NCBI GenBank assembly: GCA_000432735.1
Contig: FR887775.1
Span: 32,786-96,785 of the forward strand
Length of the DNA stretch: 64,000 nucleotides
DNA from: Bacteroides sp. CAG:443
GTDB taxonomy: Bacteria > Bacteroidota > Bacteroidia > Bacteroidales > Bacteroidaceae
Direction: 5' to 3'
A model generated the notes under the pieces. It was given only the letters and a program-made list of their open reading frames with translations. It was not told the DNA's origin and made no database searches. Made by a program: the position numbers and the translations under genes. Below are positions 26,151 through 35,582 of the stretch, piece by piece; position 1 is the stretch's first letter; each line of letters opens with the position of its first letter.

Positions 26151-27368
26151 ATGAAGCCAAAAATAAAATTGGTACAGACGGCCGACGGGGTGAATTACCT
26201 CGTGCCGTTTGTACTCATTACTACATTGTTCTTTTTGTGGGGATTTGCCCATAGCATTCTGGATGTACTGAACAAACATTTTCAAGATGCACTAAGTATT
26301 TCGAAAACACATTCCGCACTAGTGCAGGCTGTTGTATACGGTGGATATTTCCTGATGGCCATGCCTGCGGGAGAAATCATCCGTCGCTACGGCTATCGGG
26401 CAGGAGTTGTCACCGGATTGTTACTCTACGGTATCGGGGCACTCATGTTTATTCCGGGAGAACGGATTATGTCTTTCGAATTTTTCTTGTTATCGTTATT
26501 TATCATCGGATGTGGACTGACTTGTCTGGAAACAGCAGCCAATCCCTACGTGACAGTATTAGGCGACAAAGAATCTTCTGAAAGAAGAATTAATCTGGCA
26601 CAGTCATTCAACGGACTAGGATGGATCTGCGGTCCGCTGGTCGGAGGACTGTTTCTTTTCTCTGCCGACGGTGGAAGCGGAAACATTGCCATTCCATACG
26701 CTATCATCGGCATACTGGTACTTCTTGTAGCGATTGTCTTTGCACGCATTCATTTGCCTGAAATAGCTCTTCCAGAAGAACCGACAGGAGCAACTACGAC
26801 TTGTGAACGATCTTCTTTATGGAAGCATCGCAACTTCACCTTCGGACTTATTGCCCTGTTTTTCTATGTTGCAGCCCAAACAGGAATCAACAGCTTCTTT
26901 ATCAACTATGTGACAGAGCATGTCAACATATCTGCCCGTGAAGCTGCCCTATGGCTTTCGTTTGTAGGTATGGGATTGTTCATGGCAGGACGAATGGCTG
27001 GCAGCTGGGTTATGGGATTCATTCGTGCCGAACGTCTATTAGCTTTTGTATCAGCGGGAGCTATAGTGGCAATGGTATTAGTTATTATGGGATTAGGTAA
27101 CATATCCTCAGGAGCTTTCTTCTTTTGCTTTTTATGTGAATCGATTATGTTCCCTACCATTTTTGCCTTAGCCATCCGCGGTGTAGGCGAACATACCAAA
27201 CGAGCTTCCTCGTACCTTATTATGAGTATTGTAGGTGGTGCTATAGCTCCCATTATCATGGGCTACATAGCTGATACAATCAATACTGCCACTGGATTCA
27301 TTGTACCTCTGCTCTGCTTCATCGTTATATTGGCCTATGCCATCGATTTGCAGAAGAAAAAGAAATGA
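26151..27368 (+). CDS. fucP: L-fucose:H+ symporter (MFS)
   Basis: The 405-residue membrane protein has about 12 transmembrane segments and FucP-type motifs: PFVLITTLFFLWGFAHSILDVLNKHFQ at the first helix (quoted in part: LFFLWGFAHSILDVLNK), GLTCLETAANPYV and NLAQSFNGLGWI. It brings L-fucose into the cytoplasm for Fkp. It lies 19 bp behind fkp, completing a gmd-fcl-fkp-fucP operon that covers uptake, salvage and de novo supply. No fucose isomerase or aldolase genes are nearby, so use in surface sugars rather than catabolism is implied. Confidence 0.93.
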   Translation: MKPKIKLVQTADGVNYLVPFVLITTLFFLWGFAHSILDVLNKHFQDALSISKTHSALVQAVVYGGYFLMAMPAGEIIRRYGYRAGVVTGLLLYGIGALMFIPGERIMSFEFFLLSLFIIGCGLTCLETAANPYVTVLGDKESSERRINLAQSFNGLGWICGPLVGGLFLFSADGGSGNIAIPYAIIGILVLLVAIVFARIHLPEIALPEEPTGATTTCERSSLWKHRNFTFGLIALFFYVAAQTGINSFFINYVTEHVNISAREAALWLSFVGMGLFMAGRMAGSWVMGFIRAERLLAFVSAGAIVAMVLVIMGLGNISSGAFFFCFLCESIMFPTIFALAIRGVGEHTKRASSYLIMSIVGGAIAPIIMGYIADTINTATGFIVPLLCFIVILAYAIDLQKKKK

Positions 27369-27714
27369 TTTTCGCTAAGTGATGAATCTCAACATAGAAT
27401 TTTGGAATTCTTTTTCTTATTGAAACGAAAAGGGGCTGTTAAAGAGGCCGTCTCAAAATAGAATTTCAAAAGTAAAAATCTTATAGATCGAAGCTTAGAA
27501 GTAAAAAATCTCCTACTTTTAGTCCTGTAATTGAAAAAAAAGACTAAAGTAGGAGATTTTTATGTTGTAACTTATAGATTATAAGTAAACCTATCTTAGC
27601 TTTACAGTCACTATATATGTAATGAAGCTTTAATTTCCAATCACCTCTCGTTTCATAGATTTATAATAAACAAGTTACGCCATGCAACCAGTCATGTAGG
27701 TATAAAGCAAAAAA
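27369..27714. other. Convergent intergenic region with repeats
   Basis: This gap of about 345 bp holds a short AT hairpin at about 27399-27412. It also holds a segment GGGGCTGTTAAAGAGGCCGTCTC at 27432-27454 (quoted in part) that resembles insertion-sequence ends common in Bacteroidales, and the double-hairpin repeat at 27503-27586. The rest shows nothing I can assign. Confidence 0.45.
27503..27586 (-). repeat. Double-hairpin dispersed repeat, copy B
   Basis: This is the reverse-oriented counterpart of the element at 11662-11749. The small hairpin is a perfect 7-bp stem with a 3-nt loop (27570-27586). The long stem (27503-27524 with 27542-27561) pairs AAAAATCTCCTACTTTTAGTC with GACTAAAGTAGGAGATTTTT, with one bulge. 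Relative to pflA (minus strand) it lies about 130 bp behind the stop codon in the same orientation, mirroring copy A. T tracts on both sides mean it could terminate both pflA and fucP transcripts. Confidence 0.6.
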
Positions 27715-28443
27715 TCAATTTACATAAACCGTCTGAAAATACTTCTCGAAAAGTGTCCGGGCTTCCTCTAACTGTTCAGGGGTATTTTGCTTCACCTCTT
27801 TCAGCTTATACTCCAGCTTCATCGCTTCATATTTATGTACTCCCAATGTATGATACGGAAGAATTTCCACCCGTTGTATCATACGATAGTCTTTAAAATG
27901 TTCTCCTAAAGCTTCTATATCTTCACGGAAGAAACTATATCCTTGTACCAATACATAACGCAGCCAAAATGGCTTTCCATTCTCTTCCAGCCATGCTGCC
28001 GTACGAAGTGTCTGCTCATTGCTGCGCGAAGTAAGTGTTTTATGCCGCTCGTTATTAAACTCCTTTACATCGAGTAATACCAAGTCGGCAAGCGAAAAAA
28101 GCTCTTTCACATCTTCATTCCAGATTCCACCATTGGTATCAACGCAAATATGAATACCCGCCTCTTTCAGCATCCGGAACAAAGGAATCAATGCTTTGGC
28201 CTGAAAAGTCGGCTCACCGCCGCTAAACGTAATTCCTCCTTTCTTTCCGAAAAAAGGCTTCTGGCTGACAGCCATCTTCAAAATATCTTCAGGAGCAGTT
28301 TCTTTACTCTCCCCTTTCGCATCAATTGTATCCGGGTTGGCACAATACAAGCAACGGAAATTACAGCCTTGCAAAAAAACGACAAGACGAATACCCGGTC
28401 CGTCGTAAGTACCAAGCGATTCGTATGAATGTACTCTAATCAT
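27715..28443 (-). CDS. pflA: Pyruvate formate-lyase activating enzyme
   Basis: The 242-residue radical SAM enzyme has the activase motif LQGCNFRCLYCANPD (CxxxCxxC) near residue 31 and GGITFSGGEPTFQAKALIPLF, the SAM-binding signature. It abstracts a hydrogen from the active-site glycine of PflB to make the glycyl radical under anaerobic conditions. It lies about 95 bp downstream of pflB, with a hairpin between them. Confidence 0.95.
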   Translation of the reverse strand: MIRVHSYESLGTYDGPGIRLVVFLQGCNFRCLYCANPDTIDAKGESKETAPEDILKMAVSQKPFFGKKGGITFSGGEPTFQAKALIPLFRMLKEAGIHICVDTNGGIWNEDVKELFSLADLVLLDVKEFNNERHKTLTSRSNEQTLRTAAWLEENGKPFWLRYVLVQGYSFFREDIEALGEHFKDYRMIQRVEILPYHTLGVHKYEAMKLEYKLKEVKQNTPEQLEEARTLFEKYFQTVYVN

Positions 28444-28470
28444 CAGTTTCAGCTTATCGGTCTAAAGAAA

Positions 28471-28513
28471 AAACATTTGCCGTCCAGCTCGGCGAGGAGA
28501 ACGACAAATGTTT
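28471..28513 (-). promoter_or_regulatory. Hairpin between pflB and pflA
   Basis: AAACATTTGCCGT (28471-28483) and ACGACAAATGTTT (28501-28513) form an inverted repeat of about 13 bp with one bulged base. It lies between the abundant PflB reading frame and its activase, where a processing or partial-termination hairpin would set their ratio. No T run follows on the minus strand, so it is unlikely to be a full terminator. Confidence 0.45.
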
Positions 28514-28538
28514 ATTGATCTATTAATAATCACAAAAA

Positions 28539-30761
28539 TTACATACGTTCGTGGAAACTGCGCGAAATTACTTCCAACTGATGCTCACGGCTCAGTTTGA
28601 TGAAGTTCACAGCATAGCCCGACACACGAATAGTAAGTTGCGGATATTTTTCAGGATGCTCCATGGCATCTTCCAGCATTTCACGATTCAATACATTTAC
28701 ATTCAAATGGTGAGCGCCCTTGATGAAATAACCATCCATCATCGTTACAAGATTTTCTACACGATTCTCCATGTCTACACCGAGTGATTTCGGAACGATA
28801 GAGAACGTATTACTGATACCATCCTGAGAATCACGATAACGCAATTTGGCAACAGAACTCAACGAAGCAACAGCACCATTCTTGTCGCGTCCATGCATCG
28901 GGTTGGCACCAGGAGCAAAAGCTACACCTTTAGCACGACCGTCCGGAGTAGCACCTGTCTTCTTACCATACATTACATTCGAGGTAATAGTCAAGATAGA
29001 CAAGGTAGGTTTCGCATTCTTATAAACCGGCAATTTCTTCAATTCCTCATCGAAGTAGTAAATCAGGTCTACAGCCAAGTGGTCTACACGATCATCATCA
29101 TTACCGAAGCAAGGGAATTCACCTTCAATATCGAAGCTTTCTGTCAAGCCGATATCATTACGCTTAGCAGTAACCTTCGCATATTTAATAGCAGAAAGAG
29201 AATCGACAGCAATAGACATACCTGCTACACCATAAGCCAAGTTAATAGCCGGATTCGTGTCGACAAATGCCATCTGAGCTTTTTCATAATAATACTTATC
29301 GTGCATGTAATGAATGATGTTCATTGCCTCATTATATACACGTGCCATCTCCTTCAAAACCTTCTTATAGTTAGCCAAAACTTCTTCGAAGTTCAGCACG
29401 TCACCAGTCAGCACCGGAATATCCTTCACCATCAATGTACCTGTATTCTCACAACGTCCACCATTGATAGCCAGCAACAAAGCTTTAGCCAGATTACAAC
29501 GTGCACCGAAGAACTGAATATGACGGCCTATATCTTGATAAGATACGCAGCAAGCAATACCGTAATCATCTGAATTACGCACTTCACGCATCAAGTCGTC
29601 GTTCTCATACTGAATAGAAGAAGTGTCGATAGATACACGAGCACAGAAATCTTTAAAGCCTTCCGGCAACTGCGGACTCCACAGAACCGTCAAGTTTGGT
29701 TCTGGAGAAGGGCCGAGGTTATACAAGGTCTGCAAGAAACGGAAAGATGTCTTAGTTACTTTTGTACGACCATCGTTGAAACGGCCACCAATAGACTCTG
29801 TCACCCAAGTAGGATCTCCGGCAAAGATATCCGTATAAGCCTGCATACGCAGGTGGCGTACCATACGCAATTTGATAACGAACTGGTCAATCAACTCCTG
29901 AGCATGTAACTCATCAAGATTGCCATGGTTCATATCATATTCTATATAAATATCAAGGAAAGATGAAACATTACCCAGTGACATAGCCGCACCATCCTGT
30001 TCCTTCACGGCTGCCAAGTAAGCCATATATACCCACTGAACAGCTTCCTGTGCTGTAGTTGCCGGACGACTCAAATCAAGTCCGTACTGCTGTCCTAACA
30101 CCTTGATTTCTTTCAATGCCTTGATTTGTTCTGCAACTTCTTCACGCAAACGAATGCGTTCATCAGTCATAGGTCCCGTCAAATGGCGCAAATCATCCTG
30201 CTTTGTTTCAATCAAACGATCCAGACCATACAAAGCCAGACGACGATAGTCACCAATTATACGACCACGTGCATAGTTATCTGGCAAACCTGTCAGGAAT
30301 CCCAAAGAACGGAATGAACGAATTTCTTCCGTATATGCATCAAATACACCATCATTATGTGTCTTGCGGTAATGAGTAAAAATATCTTTTACTCTGGGAT
30401 CAACCTCTACCCCATTTTCACGACATGCTTTTTCTACTACCTTAATACCTCCGAAAGGCTTGATGGCACGACGTAACACTTCGTCAGTCTGCAAACCAAC
30501 AATAACCTCGTTATCCTTATCAATATATCCAGCAGCAAAAGATGTGATAGTTGAAACAGTAGAAGGATCGAGCGAGCGTACTCCGTTATTTGCACGTTCT
30601 TCAGCCAAAGCTTCCAAACACTTATTCCATACAGCCTTTGTACGTTCAGTAGGACCAGCCAAAAATGAGGCGTCGCCTTCGTAAGGGGTTATGTTTGTCT
30701 TTACGAAATCGGTAACGTTGATTTCATGGTTCCAACGACCTTCTTTAAAATTCATTGCCAT
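28539..30761 (-). CDS. pflB: Formate C-acetyltransferase (pyruvate formate-lyase)
   Basis: The 740-residue glycyl-radical enzyme has the catalytic Cys pair in [12 protein letters not shown] and the radical glycine in [14 protein letters not shown] near the C-terminus. Length matches the family. It splits pyruvate with CoA into acetyl-CoA and formate in mixed-acid fermentation and is irreversibly damaged by oxygen once activated. Starts at 30761 and 30755 are both possible. Transcription starts from the promoter at 30807-30837 and continues into pflA. Confidence 0.97.
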   Translation of the reverse strand: MAMNFKEGRWNHEINVTDFVKTNITPYEGDASFLAGPTERTKAVWNKCLEALAEERANNGVRSLDPSTVSTITSFAAGYIDKDNEVIVGLQTDEVLRRAIKPFGGIKVVEKACRENGVEVDPRVKDIFTHYRKTHNDGVFDAYTEEIRSFRSLGFLTGLPDNYARGRIIGDYRRLALYGLDRLIETKQDDLRHLTGPMTDERIRLREEVAEQIKALKEIKVLGQQYGLDLSRPATTAQEAVQWVYMAYLAAVKEQDGAAMSLGNVSSFLDIYIEYDMNHGNLDELHAQELIDQFVIKLRMVRHLRMQAYTDIFAGDPTWVTESIGGRFNDGRTKVTKTSFRFLQTLYNLGPSPEPNLTVLWSPQLPEGFKDFCARVSIDTSSIQYENDDLMREVRNSDDYGIACCVSYQDIGRHIQFFGARCNLAKALLLAINGGRCENTGTLMVKDIPVLTGDVLNFEEVLANYKKVLKEMARVYNEAMNIIHYMHDKYYYEKAQMAFVDTNPAINLAYGVAGMSIAVDSLSAIKYAKVTAKRNDIGLTESFDIEGEFPCFGNDDDRVDHLAVDLIYYFDEELKKLPVYKNAKPTLSILTITSNVMYGKKTGATPDGRAKGVAFAPGANPMHGRDKNGAVASLSSVAKLRYRDSQDGISNTFSIVPKSLGVDMENRVENLVTMMDGYFIKGAHHLNVNVLNREMLEDAMEHPEKYPQLTIRVSGYAVNFIKLSREHQLEVISRSFHERM

Positions 30762-30806
30762 AATCGATAATTTAATCTAGTTCTAATTCTATTTGAAAAC
30801 CGAGTG

Positions 30807-30837
30807 CAAAGATAGCCAATAAACACAAATTACACAA
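30807..30837 (-). promoter_or_regulatory. Promoter of pflB-pflA
   Basis: On the minus strand, TTG (30835-30837), a 20-bp spacer and TATCTTTG (30807-30814) fit the Bacteroidetes promoter well. The start codon is 46 bp downstream. Confidence 0.65.
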
Positions 30838-31030
30838 TACCTAAAATTAGTGATATTATTAATTTGTAATAATTACAAAACACGTATTAATAATTTAATA
30901 AGATGTGACCATTCCTTATATTAAACAGAAGGTACATAATTGAAGAAAAAAAATAAAATTCTTAACCAGTTTAGAATCAGAAAACTATCCAAACTGCATC
31001 ACAGACAGCATAAAAAAAGTATTGCAAAAG

Positions 31031-31062
31031 TTTGCACAAATCAAAAAATCCCTCTATCTTCG
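31031..31062 (+). promoter_or_regulatory. Promoter of the tRNA cluster
   Basis: TTTG (31031-31034), 20 bp, then TATCTTCG (31055-31062) is a near-consensus Bacteroidetes promoter about 40 bp before the first tRNA. Confidence 0.65.
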
Positions 31063-31104
31063 CACCGCGTTTGAGAGAAAACGCAATCAGAAACTACGGA
31101 AACT

Positions 31105-31191
31105 GGAAGTTTGGGTGAGTGGCTGAAACCAGCAGTTTGCTAAACTGCCGTACGGGTTACCGTACCGGGGGTTCGAATCCCCCAGCTTCCG
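31105..31191 (+). tRNA. tRNA-Ser (GCT), first copy
   Basis: The acceptor strands GGAAGTT and AGCTTCC pair, with G as discriminator. The anticodon loop TTGCTAA sits between GCAGT and ACTGC and gives anticodon GCT. A long variable arm built on CGTACGG/CCGTACCG and the T loop GGGGGTTCGAATCCCCC are typical of tRNA-Ser. CCA is not encoded. An identical copy lies at 31294-31380. Confidence 0.95.
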
Positions 31192-31213
31192 CTTCAGTTT
31201 CGATGATCAAAAT

Positions 31214-31286
31214 GGCGCTTTCGTCTAGTGGCCTAGGACGCGGCCCTCTCACGGCTGAAACACGGGTTCGATTCCCGTATGCGCTA
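31214..31286 (+). tRNA. tRNA-Glu (CTC)
   Basis: The anticodon stem CGGCC/GGCTG encloses the loop CTCTCAC, giving anticodon CTC. The T arm ACGGG-TTCGATT-CCCGT and D arm GTC...GAC are standard. The acceptor pairs GGCGCTT with ATGCGCT and contains a G1-U72 wobble and a U6-U67 mismatch. CCA is not encoded. Confidence 0.9.
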
Positions 31287-31293
31287 CCTTTTT

Positions 31294-31380
31294 GGAAGTT
31301 TGGGTGAGTGGCTGAAACCAGCAGTTTGCTAAACTGCCGTACGGGTTACCGTACCGGGGGTTCGAATCCCCCAGCTTCCG
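31294..31380 (+). tRNA. tRNA-Ser (GCT), second copy
   Basis: All 87 nt are identical to the copy at 31105-31191, including the long variable arm and GCT anticodon. It is separated from tRNA-Glu by 7 bp, so all three are processed from one transcript. Confidence 0.95.
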
Positions 31381-31395
31381 CAGAGAGATTAATCA

Positions 31396-31429
31396 AGCAT
31401 TGTAGTCAATTGGCTATAGTGCTTTTTTT
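31396..31429 (+). terminator. Terminator of the tRNA cluster
   Basis: AGCATTGTAG pairs through G-U pairs with CTATAGTGCT around a short loop and is followed by seven T. Confidence 0.65.
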
Positions 31430-31492
31430 ATTTCCCCTAAGAGATACATTTCATACTGCAAGCAAGCCAAGCTCGGATCAACGTAACAAGGG

Positions 31493-32905
31493 TCAGTAGA
31501 AATTTAGTGGGGATATCCATACAACATCGCAATTCTGAAAAGGAAGAACCTTTTGCCAGTTATCCCCGCGCAGATTTGCTCTGAAGAGTTTAATTTTGGC
31601 ATTGAATGATTCCGCAGCAGCGTTAGACGAGCGGTTATTGTCGAAGTTCAGGATTTCATCATAATGTTCATAGAAAGTAGCTGCAATGATGTGGAACTAT
31701 TTCATTCCAGCAGCCTCTACCTTGTTGTACCATCTGGCCATACTTAACTTTGCAGCATCCTTGACAGTGTTCTTTGAGAATATCATTCTCAGTGAATGTG
31801 ACAGACCATAGGCGATTTTAATATCAGGATATTCCTTAAAAGAGGATTCTGGCCCTCTCTTTCTATTTTTCAGTCCACTTGTCAGTGGATTTAAACAGCA
31901 GATGGCAGCTTCTAATGAGCAATTCCGGACGTGTGTCTCCGTTAGAGAAGCGAAACGGTACATAGGGAATACCGGAGTGTTTGCATTCTTCCATTTCCTC
32001 GTTGTTTTGTTGCAAGGCATCTCAACGGTGTGCCACACGAAGCTCCAGCACAGCCTCGCAGGCCAGTTTCTGTATATGGAAACGGTCGATAACTCTTTAG
32101 ACCTTGGGAAAGGGCGTAGAAACAATTCTGCGCATCGAATCGGAAAGATCAAGGGTCACTTCCTCCACTTTCATGCGCTCTTCCACGTCTATCCGTCTTA
32201 GTACTTGTATGACGTCTTCTGATTTTGTACCGGAAACGACTGCTACCAAGCTTCCCTCATGGGTGTGTCGGTCACGGTTGGTGACGAACGTATACAGCTA
32301 GCCGTCAGACAGGGAAGACTCATCTATGGCAAGATGAGAACCTGTGTTTTCAGGGAACAACAGCCATTTCTCGGGGTGACCAAGCTGTTCCCAGCGACGG
32401 AAACCGCTTAGCATTTCCTTGTACTGCTTTTCAAAAGTATGCGCGTTTATGTGGTAGAACGTTTCAAGCGTACGGCAGGTCACTGGGGATGTCTCCATAC
32501 GTTTCTTAAAAACAACGAACTTCTTGGAGTAAGGGGTACCTTTACACACTATTTCAAGGTTGATGGGGATGCTGAAACTCATACCGGTGCGCAGGTTGTC
32601 CATCTTCTGCGGCGTACAACCAATATGACCTTGTGGTCATGGATTGGGAAATCGGTAACATTTACAGGTTCCATAAAACCCTTGGGCTCAAAATGAACAT
32701 CACAAGACAAACTCGGATTCATCAGTTCATCAAGGTGAATGTGAATCTCGGTTGAAGGCTGTTCAACATTTACTATCTCAAAATAATCCAGTATTTCCGA
32801 AGGTAGCACAATACGGGCTAGAATCTCCAATTGATTCGTTTCCATAAGGCAAAGTTCGGAATTCCTATAGAACTGAAAAACAAATCCCCACTAAATTTCT
32901 CCTGA
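31493..32905 (-). mobile_element. Decayed ISAon1-like insertion sequence
   Basis: Inverted ends of about 20 bp, sharing AGAAATTTAGTGGGGAT, lie at 31493-31514 and 32884-32905 and bound about 1.4 kb. The interior is one transposase region on the minus strand that is broken by stops and frameshifts. Insertion was just behind the tRNA-Ser cluster. I call the family from the recognisable transposase ends (METNQLEILARIVLPSEILDYF and ESFNAKIKLFRANLRG). Confidence 0.7.
31510..32845 (-). pseudogene. Broken ISAon1-like transposase
   Basis: The N-terminal part starts METNQLEILARIV at 32845 and changes frame after VVRRRRW. The middle part (FYHINAHTFEKQY, HLAIDESSLSDG) meets a TAG where the family has Glu, then reads on as LYTFVTNRDRHTHEGSL. 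A further frame change follows near 32110. A TAG at 31695-31697 interrupts the C-terminal part, after which FHIIAATFYEHYDEILNF and NNRSSNAAAESFNAKIK are still readable. At least two nonsense changes and two frameshifts mean no active enzyme is made. Confidence 0.8.
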
Positions 32906-33174
32906 GCCATTAATAAGATATAGCAGATTAAGCGTATTACTAAAGAGCTACGACATCTTATTATTATTTAAAAGAATTATTGAATTTTACTGTTGGGCAA
33001 CAAGATAGCCCTTCTGTAAATGTTACTGCAATGGCTGTACTTAGAGTTCCGTCAAACGATTGTAAACGATTATAATTGTACTATTATGTTTTTTAAATCT
33101 ATCACAAAAATACGACCTTTCTCCGAAAGGTACTAAAGGTTAAACGAAAAAATACCCCTTGCTGACATTATAAA
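32906..33174. other. Gene-free stretch behind the IS
   Basis: About 270 bp of AT-rich sequence with a short direct repeat (GTCAAACGATTGTAAACGATTAT region, 33053-33075). No gene, RNA or promoter can be supported. Confidence 0.4.
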
Positions 33175-34497
33175 TCAATAGCGCTTACGGATGTGTGAGT
33201 GAGGTTGCATCCATTGTCCGCATTTCTCACAATATTCGTCGGGATAAGGAGTGCCAGTGTAATTAGGACGGTAATAAATTGTCTCAATATAGTCGTTGTG
33301 CCGCACGTTCTGTTGTGATGATTGGCTACGATATTGCGACTCTACCTCCCGATGGGCCTGCATGTAGGCTTCGGCTTCGCCGGGTAGCCAGGTCTTGGTA
33401 AAACTGGTAAAGCCTGTTCCCTTGCATGTGCCGCAACATCCGGTAGCCCCACAGGCCGGGCAGGGCATATATCGGTTGATAGCGTAATAGCCGTTACCTG
33501 TACCCATACAAATGTTGCATTTCAACGAACCCTGACAAGAATAGCACCGCATGTTTTGCGTGATGGTGCACGATCCATCGGGGTGTTGCCACATGTGCAT
33601 ATTGCCCGCATAGCCTAAATTAAAGTAGTAATATTTATCGCCTTCTTGTTCGTTTTGCGGTGACTGGGGTTGAGGTCGTGCAGCCACGGCGTTTGTTGTG
33701 GTGTAAGAGGCCATAGCCGGATAACCGCCGCCAAGATAGGCAATATTTTGCGATTTATCCCATCGTTGCTGTATGAAGTTACCTACATCCTGGGGGTTAA
33801 CCTGGTAAGTTTGCGTACGTCCGTTATTGGCGCGGTATTTGCAATACACTACAAAGTACTTGCCGGCTGCATACTCAATAGACTGGATGTTGTAGCCCTG
33901 GTCCCATACCTTTGACTTGATTTTTGACTGCAAAATGTCTGTGTCAGAAGCCCACAGGTATCCCTGTGCTATATAGGGGGCGTATTTGCTCATCACTATC
34001 GTCCAGTTAGTGCCATTATAGGCCGTTCCGGTAATGTAGAAGTTTTCATCCCATTTCTGTTTTATCCAGGTAGCCAGTTTGTCAATCGTATCACGGTTCC
34101 AACTTTGTTCGGAATAATCGGCATGTTTTGACATTACAACGACCCACTGCTTATTGCCATAGGCGATAGAAGTAAGATAATAGTCTTCCTCCCAATTGTT
34201 TTTTATCCAGCTGCTTGGCCATGCCTCAGATACATTATAAGTCTGTTGCCCGATACCGGTACCAGTAGCCATTGTTACAAACCATCCATGGTCTGTGTAG
34301 GCTACCGATGTTATACGCTTGCCCTTATCCCAACAGGCTTTTATTTTTGTTCCTTGCAGGGCATTTCCTGCACCTGCGTAAAACCACTCTTGCTGATCGT
34401 AGGGCAGGTTTGATTCGGCTATTACAATGGTTTTTTCTTGCGACAGGCAGGGAGGCGCCATTAAGAATATCAACAGGAGAAAAAGAAGATTTTTCAT
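33175..34497 (-). CDS. Exported DUF7477-like repeat protein with a DnaJ-type zinc ribbon
   Basis: The 440-residue protein has a signal peptide (MKNLLFLLLIFLMAPPCLSQ). About residues 20-270 hold four copies of a unit of the form IAYGNKQWVVVMSKH, each preceded by a W..D..F/Y motif, as in DUF7477-type domains. The C-terminal part has a DnaJ-like CxxC series (CYSCQGSLKCNICMGTG, CPACGATGCCGTCKGTG) and a last pair YCEKCGQWMQPHSH. A zinc-bound, secreted repeat protein is likely; its function is unknown. The ATG at 34497 is chosen for the signal peptide. It lies alone between the dead IS and two pseudogenes. Confidence 0.65.
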   Translation of the reverse strand: MKNLLFLLLIFLMAPPCLSQEKTIVIAESNLPYDQQEWFYAGAGNALQGTKIKACWDKGKRITSVAYTDHGWFVTMATGTGIGQQTYNVSEAWPSSWIKNNWEEDYYLTSIAYGNKQWVVVMSKHADYSEQSWNRDTIDKLATWIKQKWDENFYITGTAYNGTNWTIVMSKYAPYIAQGYLWASDTDILQSKIKSKVWDQGYNIQSIEYAAGKYFVVYCKYRANNGRTQTYQVNPQDVGNFIQQRWDKSQNIAYLGGGYPAMASYTTTNAVAARPQPQSPQNEQEGDKYYYFNLGYAGNMHMWQHPDGSCTITQNMRCYSCQGSLKCNICMGTGNGYYAINRYMPCPACGATGCCGTCKGTGFTSFTKTWLPGEAEAYMQAHREVESQYRSQSSQQNVRHNDYIETIYYRPNYTGTPYPDEYCEKCGQWMQPHSHIRKRY

Positions 34498-34683
34498 AAC
34501 GCACAATAAGATAAAAATTAGACTTAATATCATAAAAGGCGGGCGCAGAAAGATAAGTTTACTCGATTCTATGCCGAGCCACATCCTATTTTATTCAAAG
34601 ATAACAAAATGCTCTGTCATAACAAATAATATACCGAGAAAAATCTCGTAAATCCTTGCTATAAGATTAACAATTTATATATA

Positions 34684-34873
34684 TGTTAATGATACAATTC
34701 AATACACTCAATGTAGTCCACGTTATAGTTCTCATCGGCATGCAAAAAAAAACTACCAATACTTTTTTATCATTCATGTTGCTTTGTCCTTTCTTTGCAT
34801 TGTCTTGTGCACACAATGTCAATGGCAGAAAACTCATTAGCATTGCGCACAGTGTTATCAGTTTTGCTTTCAT
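34684..34873 (-). pseudogene. Truncated exported flavodoxin
   Basis: The remnant starts at an ATG (34873) with a signal peptide (MKAKLITLCAMLMSFLPLTLCAQ) and then KKVLVVFF, the first strand of a flavodoxin. A run of nine A on the plus strand (34744-34752) shifts the frame. In the next frame HADENYNVDYIE continues the flavodoxin and then ends at a stop. About 130 residues of the family are missing. Confidence 0.7.
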
Positions 34874-34878
34874 ACAAT

Positions 34879-35315
34879 TTAAGCTAAAGATGGAACAGAT
34901 GAGCAAACAAAATGCTGCTCACGCTTGGCAATCCACCAGCGGCTGTCCAATTTGACATATTTATCATGATAGCACATGGCATACAAGATCAGCTTGTCCT
35001 TACTATTTTCTTCGGTGCCCAGGGTGGCAATAGCATAACAGATACAGTGACATGCGTTTCGTCCATGAAATCCACAACCTGTTGCCCATTTTGGTGGAAC
35101 GAGGCCTTTGCCGTGCCGAAAGTCTTGTATTGGATAATCATATCCTCCACATTATTGATGTCCATACTCAAATTTTCTCCAAGATAGACTTTCAGTTTGA
35201 TTTCCGGGCAGAAAATTTCGCAATAATAATCCTGATTATTCTTGTCCGATTCTGTGGCATAGCGATCTATTAAGTCTTTCAACGCCATGCGGTCTTGCCA
35301 TTCTTGTTGAGTCAT
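34879..35315 (-). pseudogene. Frameshifted NTF2-like (SnoaL-type) protein
   Basis: The gene starts at the ATG at 35315 (MTQQEWQDRMALKDLIDRYA) and reads through FHQNGQQVVDFMDETHVTVS. A one-base deletion near 35045 then diverts the frame to a stop at about 34989. In the neighbouring frame the fold continues as CYAIATLGTEENSKDKLILY and SRWWIAKREQHF to a stop at 34879-34881. A -7 box TACCTTTG is kept on the minus strand at 35353-35360. It was probably an operon with the flavodoxin remnant 5 bp downstream. Confidence 0.7.
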
Positions 35316-35582
35316 AACTATATTTATTTTAGTTAATTTTTTAATTTACTGCAAAGGTAGTCTGTCAGTGAAAAATAGATTTTTGTCAATCAAACCGAAA
35401 CTTGCTCAAATCAAACAATCTTATTTTTATCTACATATTCCAACTATCTTTTCAAGATCCTTTTGATCCGACGATTTAAAGTCCGACAGAATGCCGTTAC
35501 ATATACTTTTTCCGCCATGATAGAGGAATGAATTGTCAGCAACTTTTTGTATCTTCGCAAACAAACTAATAAACAATCAATT

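Noticed and set aside
31105..31380. tRNA cluster as attachment site of an integrated element
   Set aside because: No integrase gene and no displaced tRNA 3' end are seen; the neighbouring element is an IS with its own inverted ends.
31119..31499. Two open frames reading MAETSSLLNCRTGYRTGG
   Set aside because: They are translations of the two tRNA-Ser genes.
34744..34752. Run of nine A as a phase-variation switch for the flavodoxin gene
   Set aside because: Even with the frame restored the product stops after YIE, so switching would not give a full protein.
35434..35560. Minus-strand open stretch ending SDFKSSDQKDLEKIVGICR
   Set aside because: No start codon, overlaps the promoter region of the M49-like gene, and no family recognised; possibly a remnant but not supportable.
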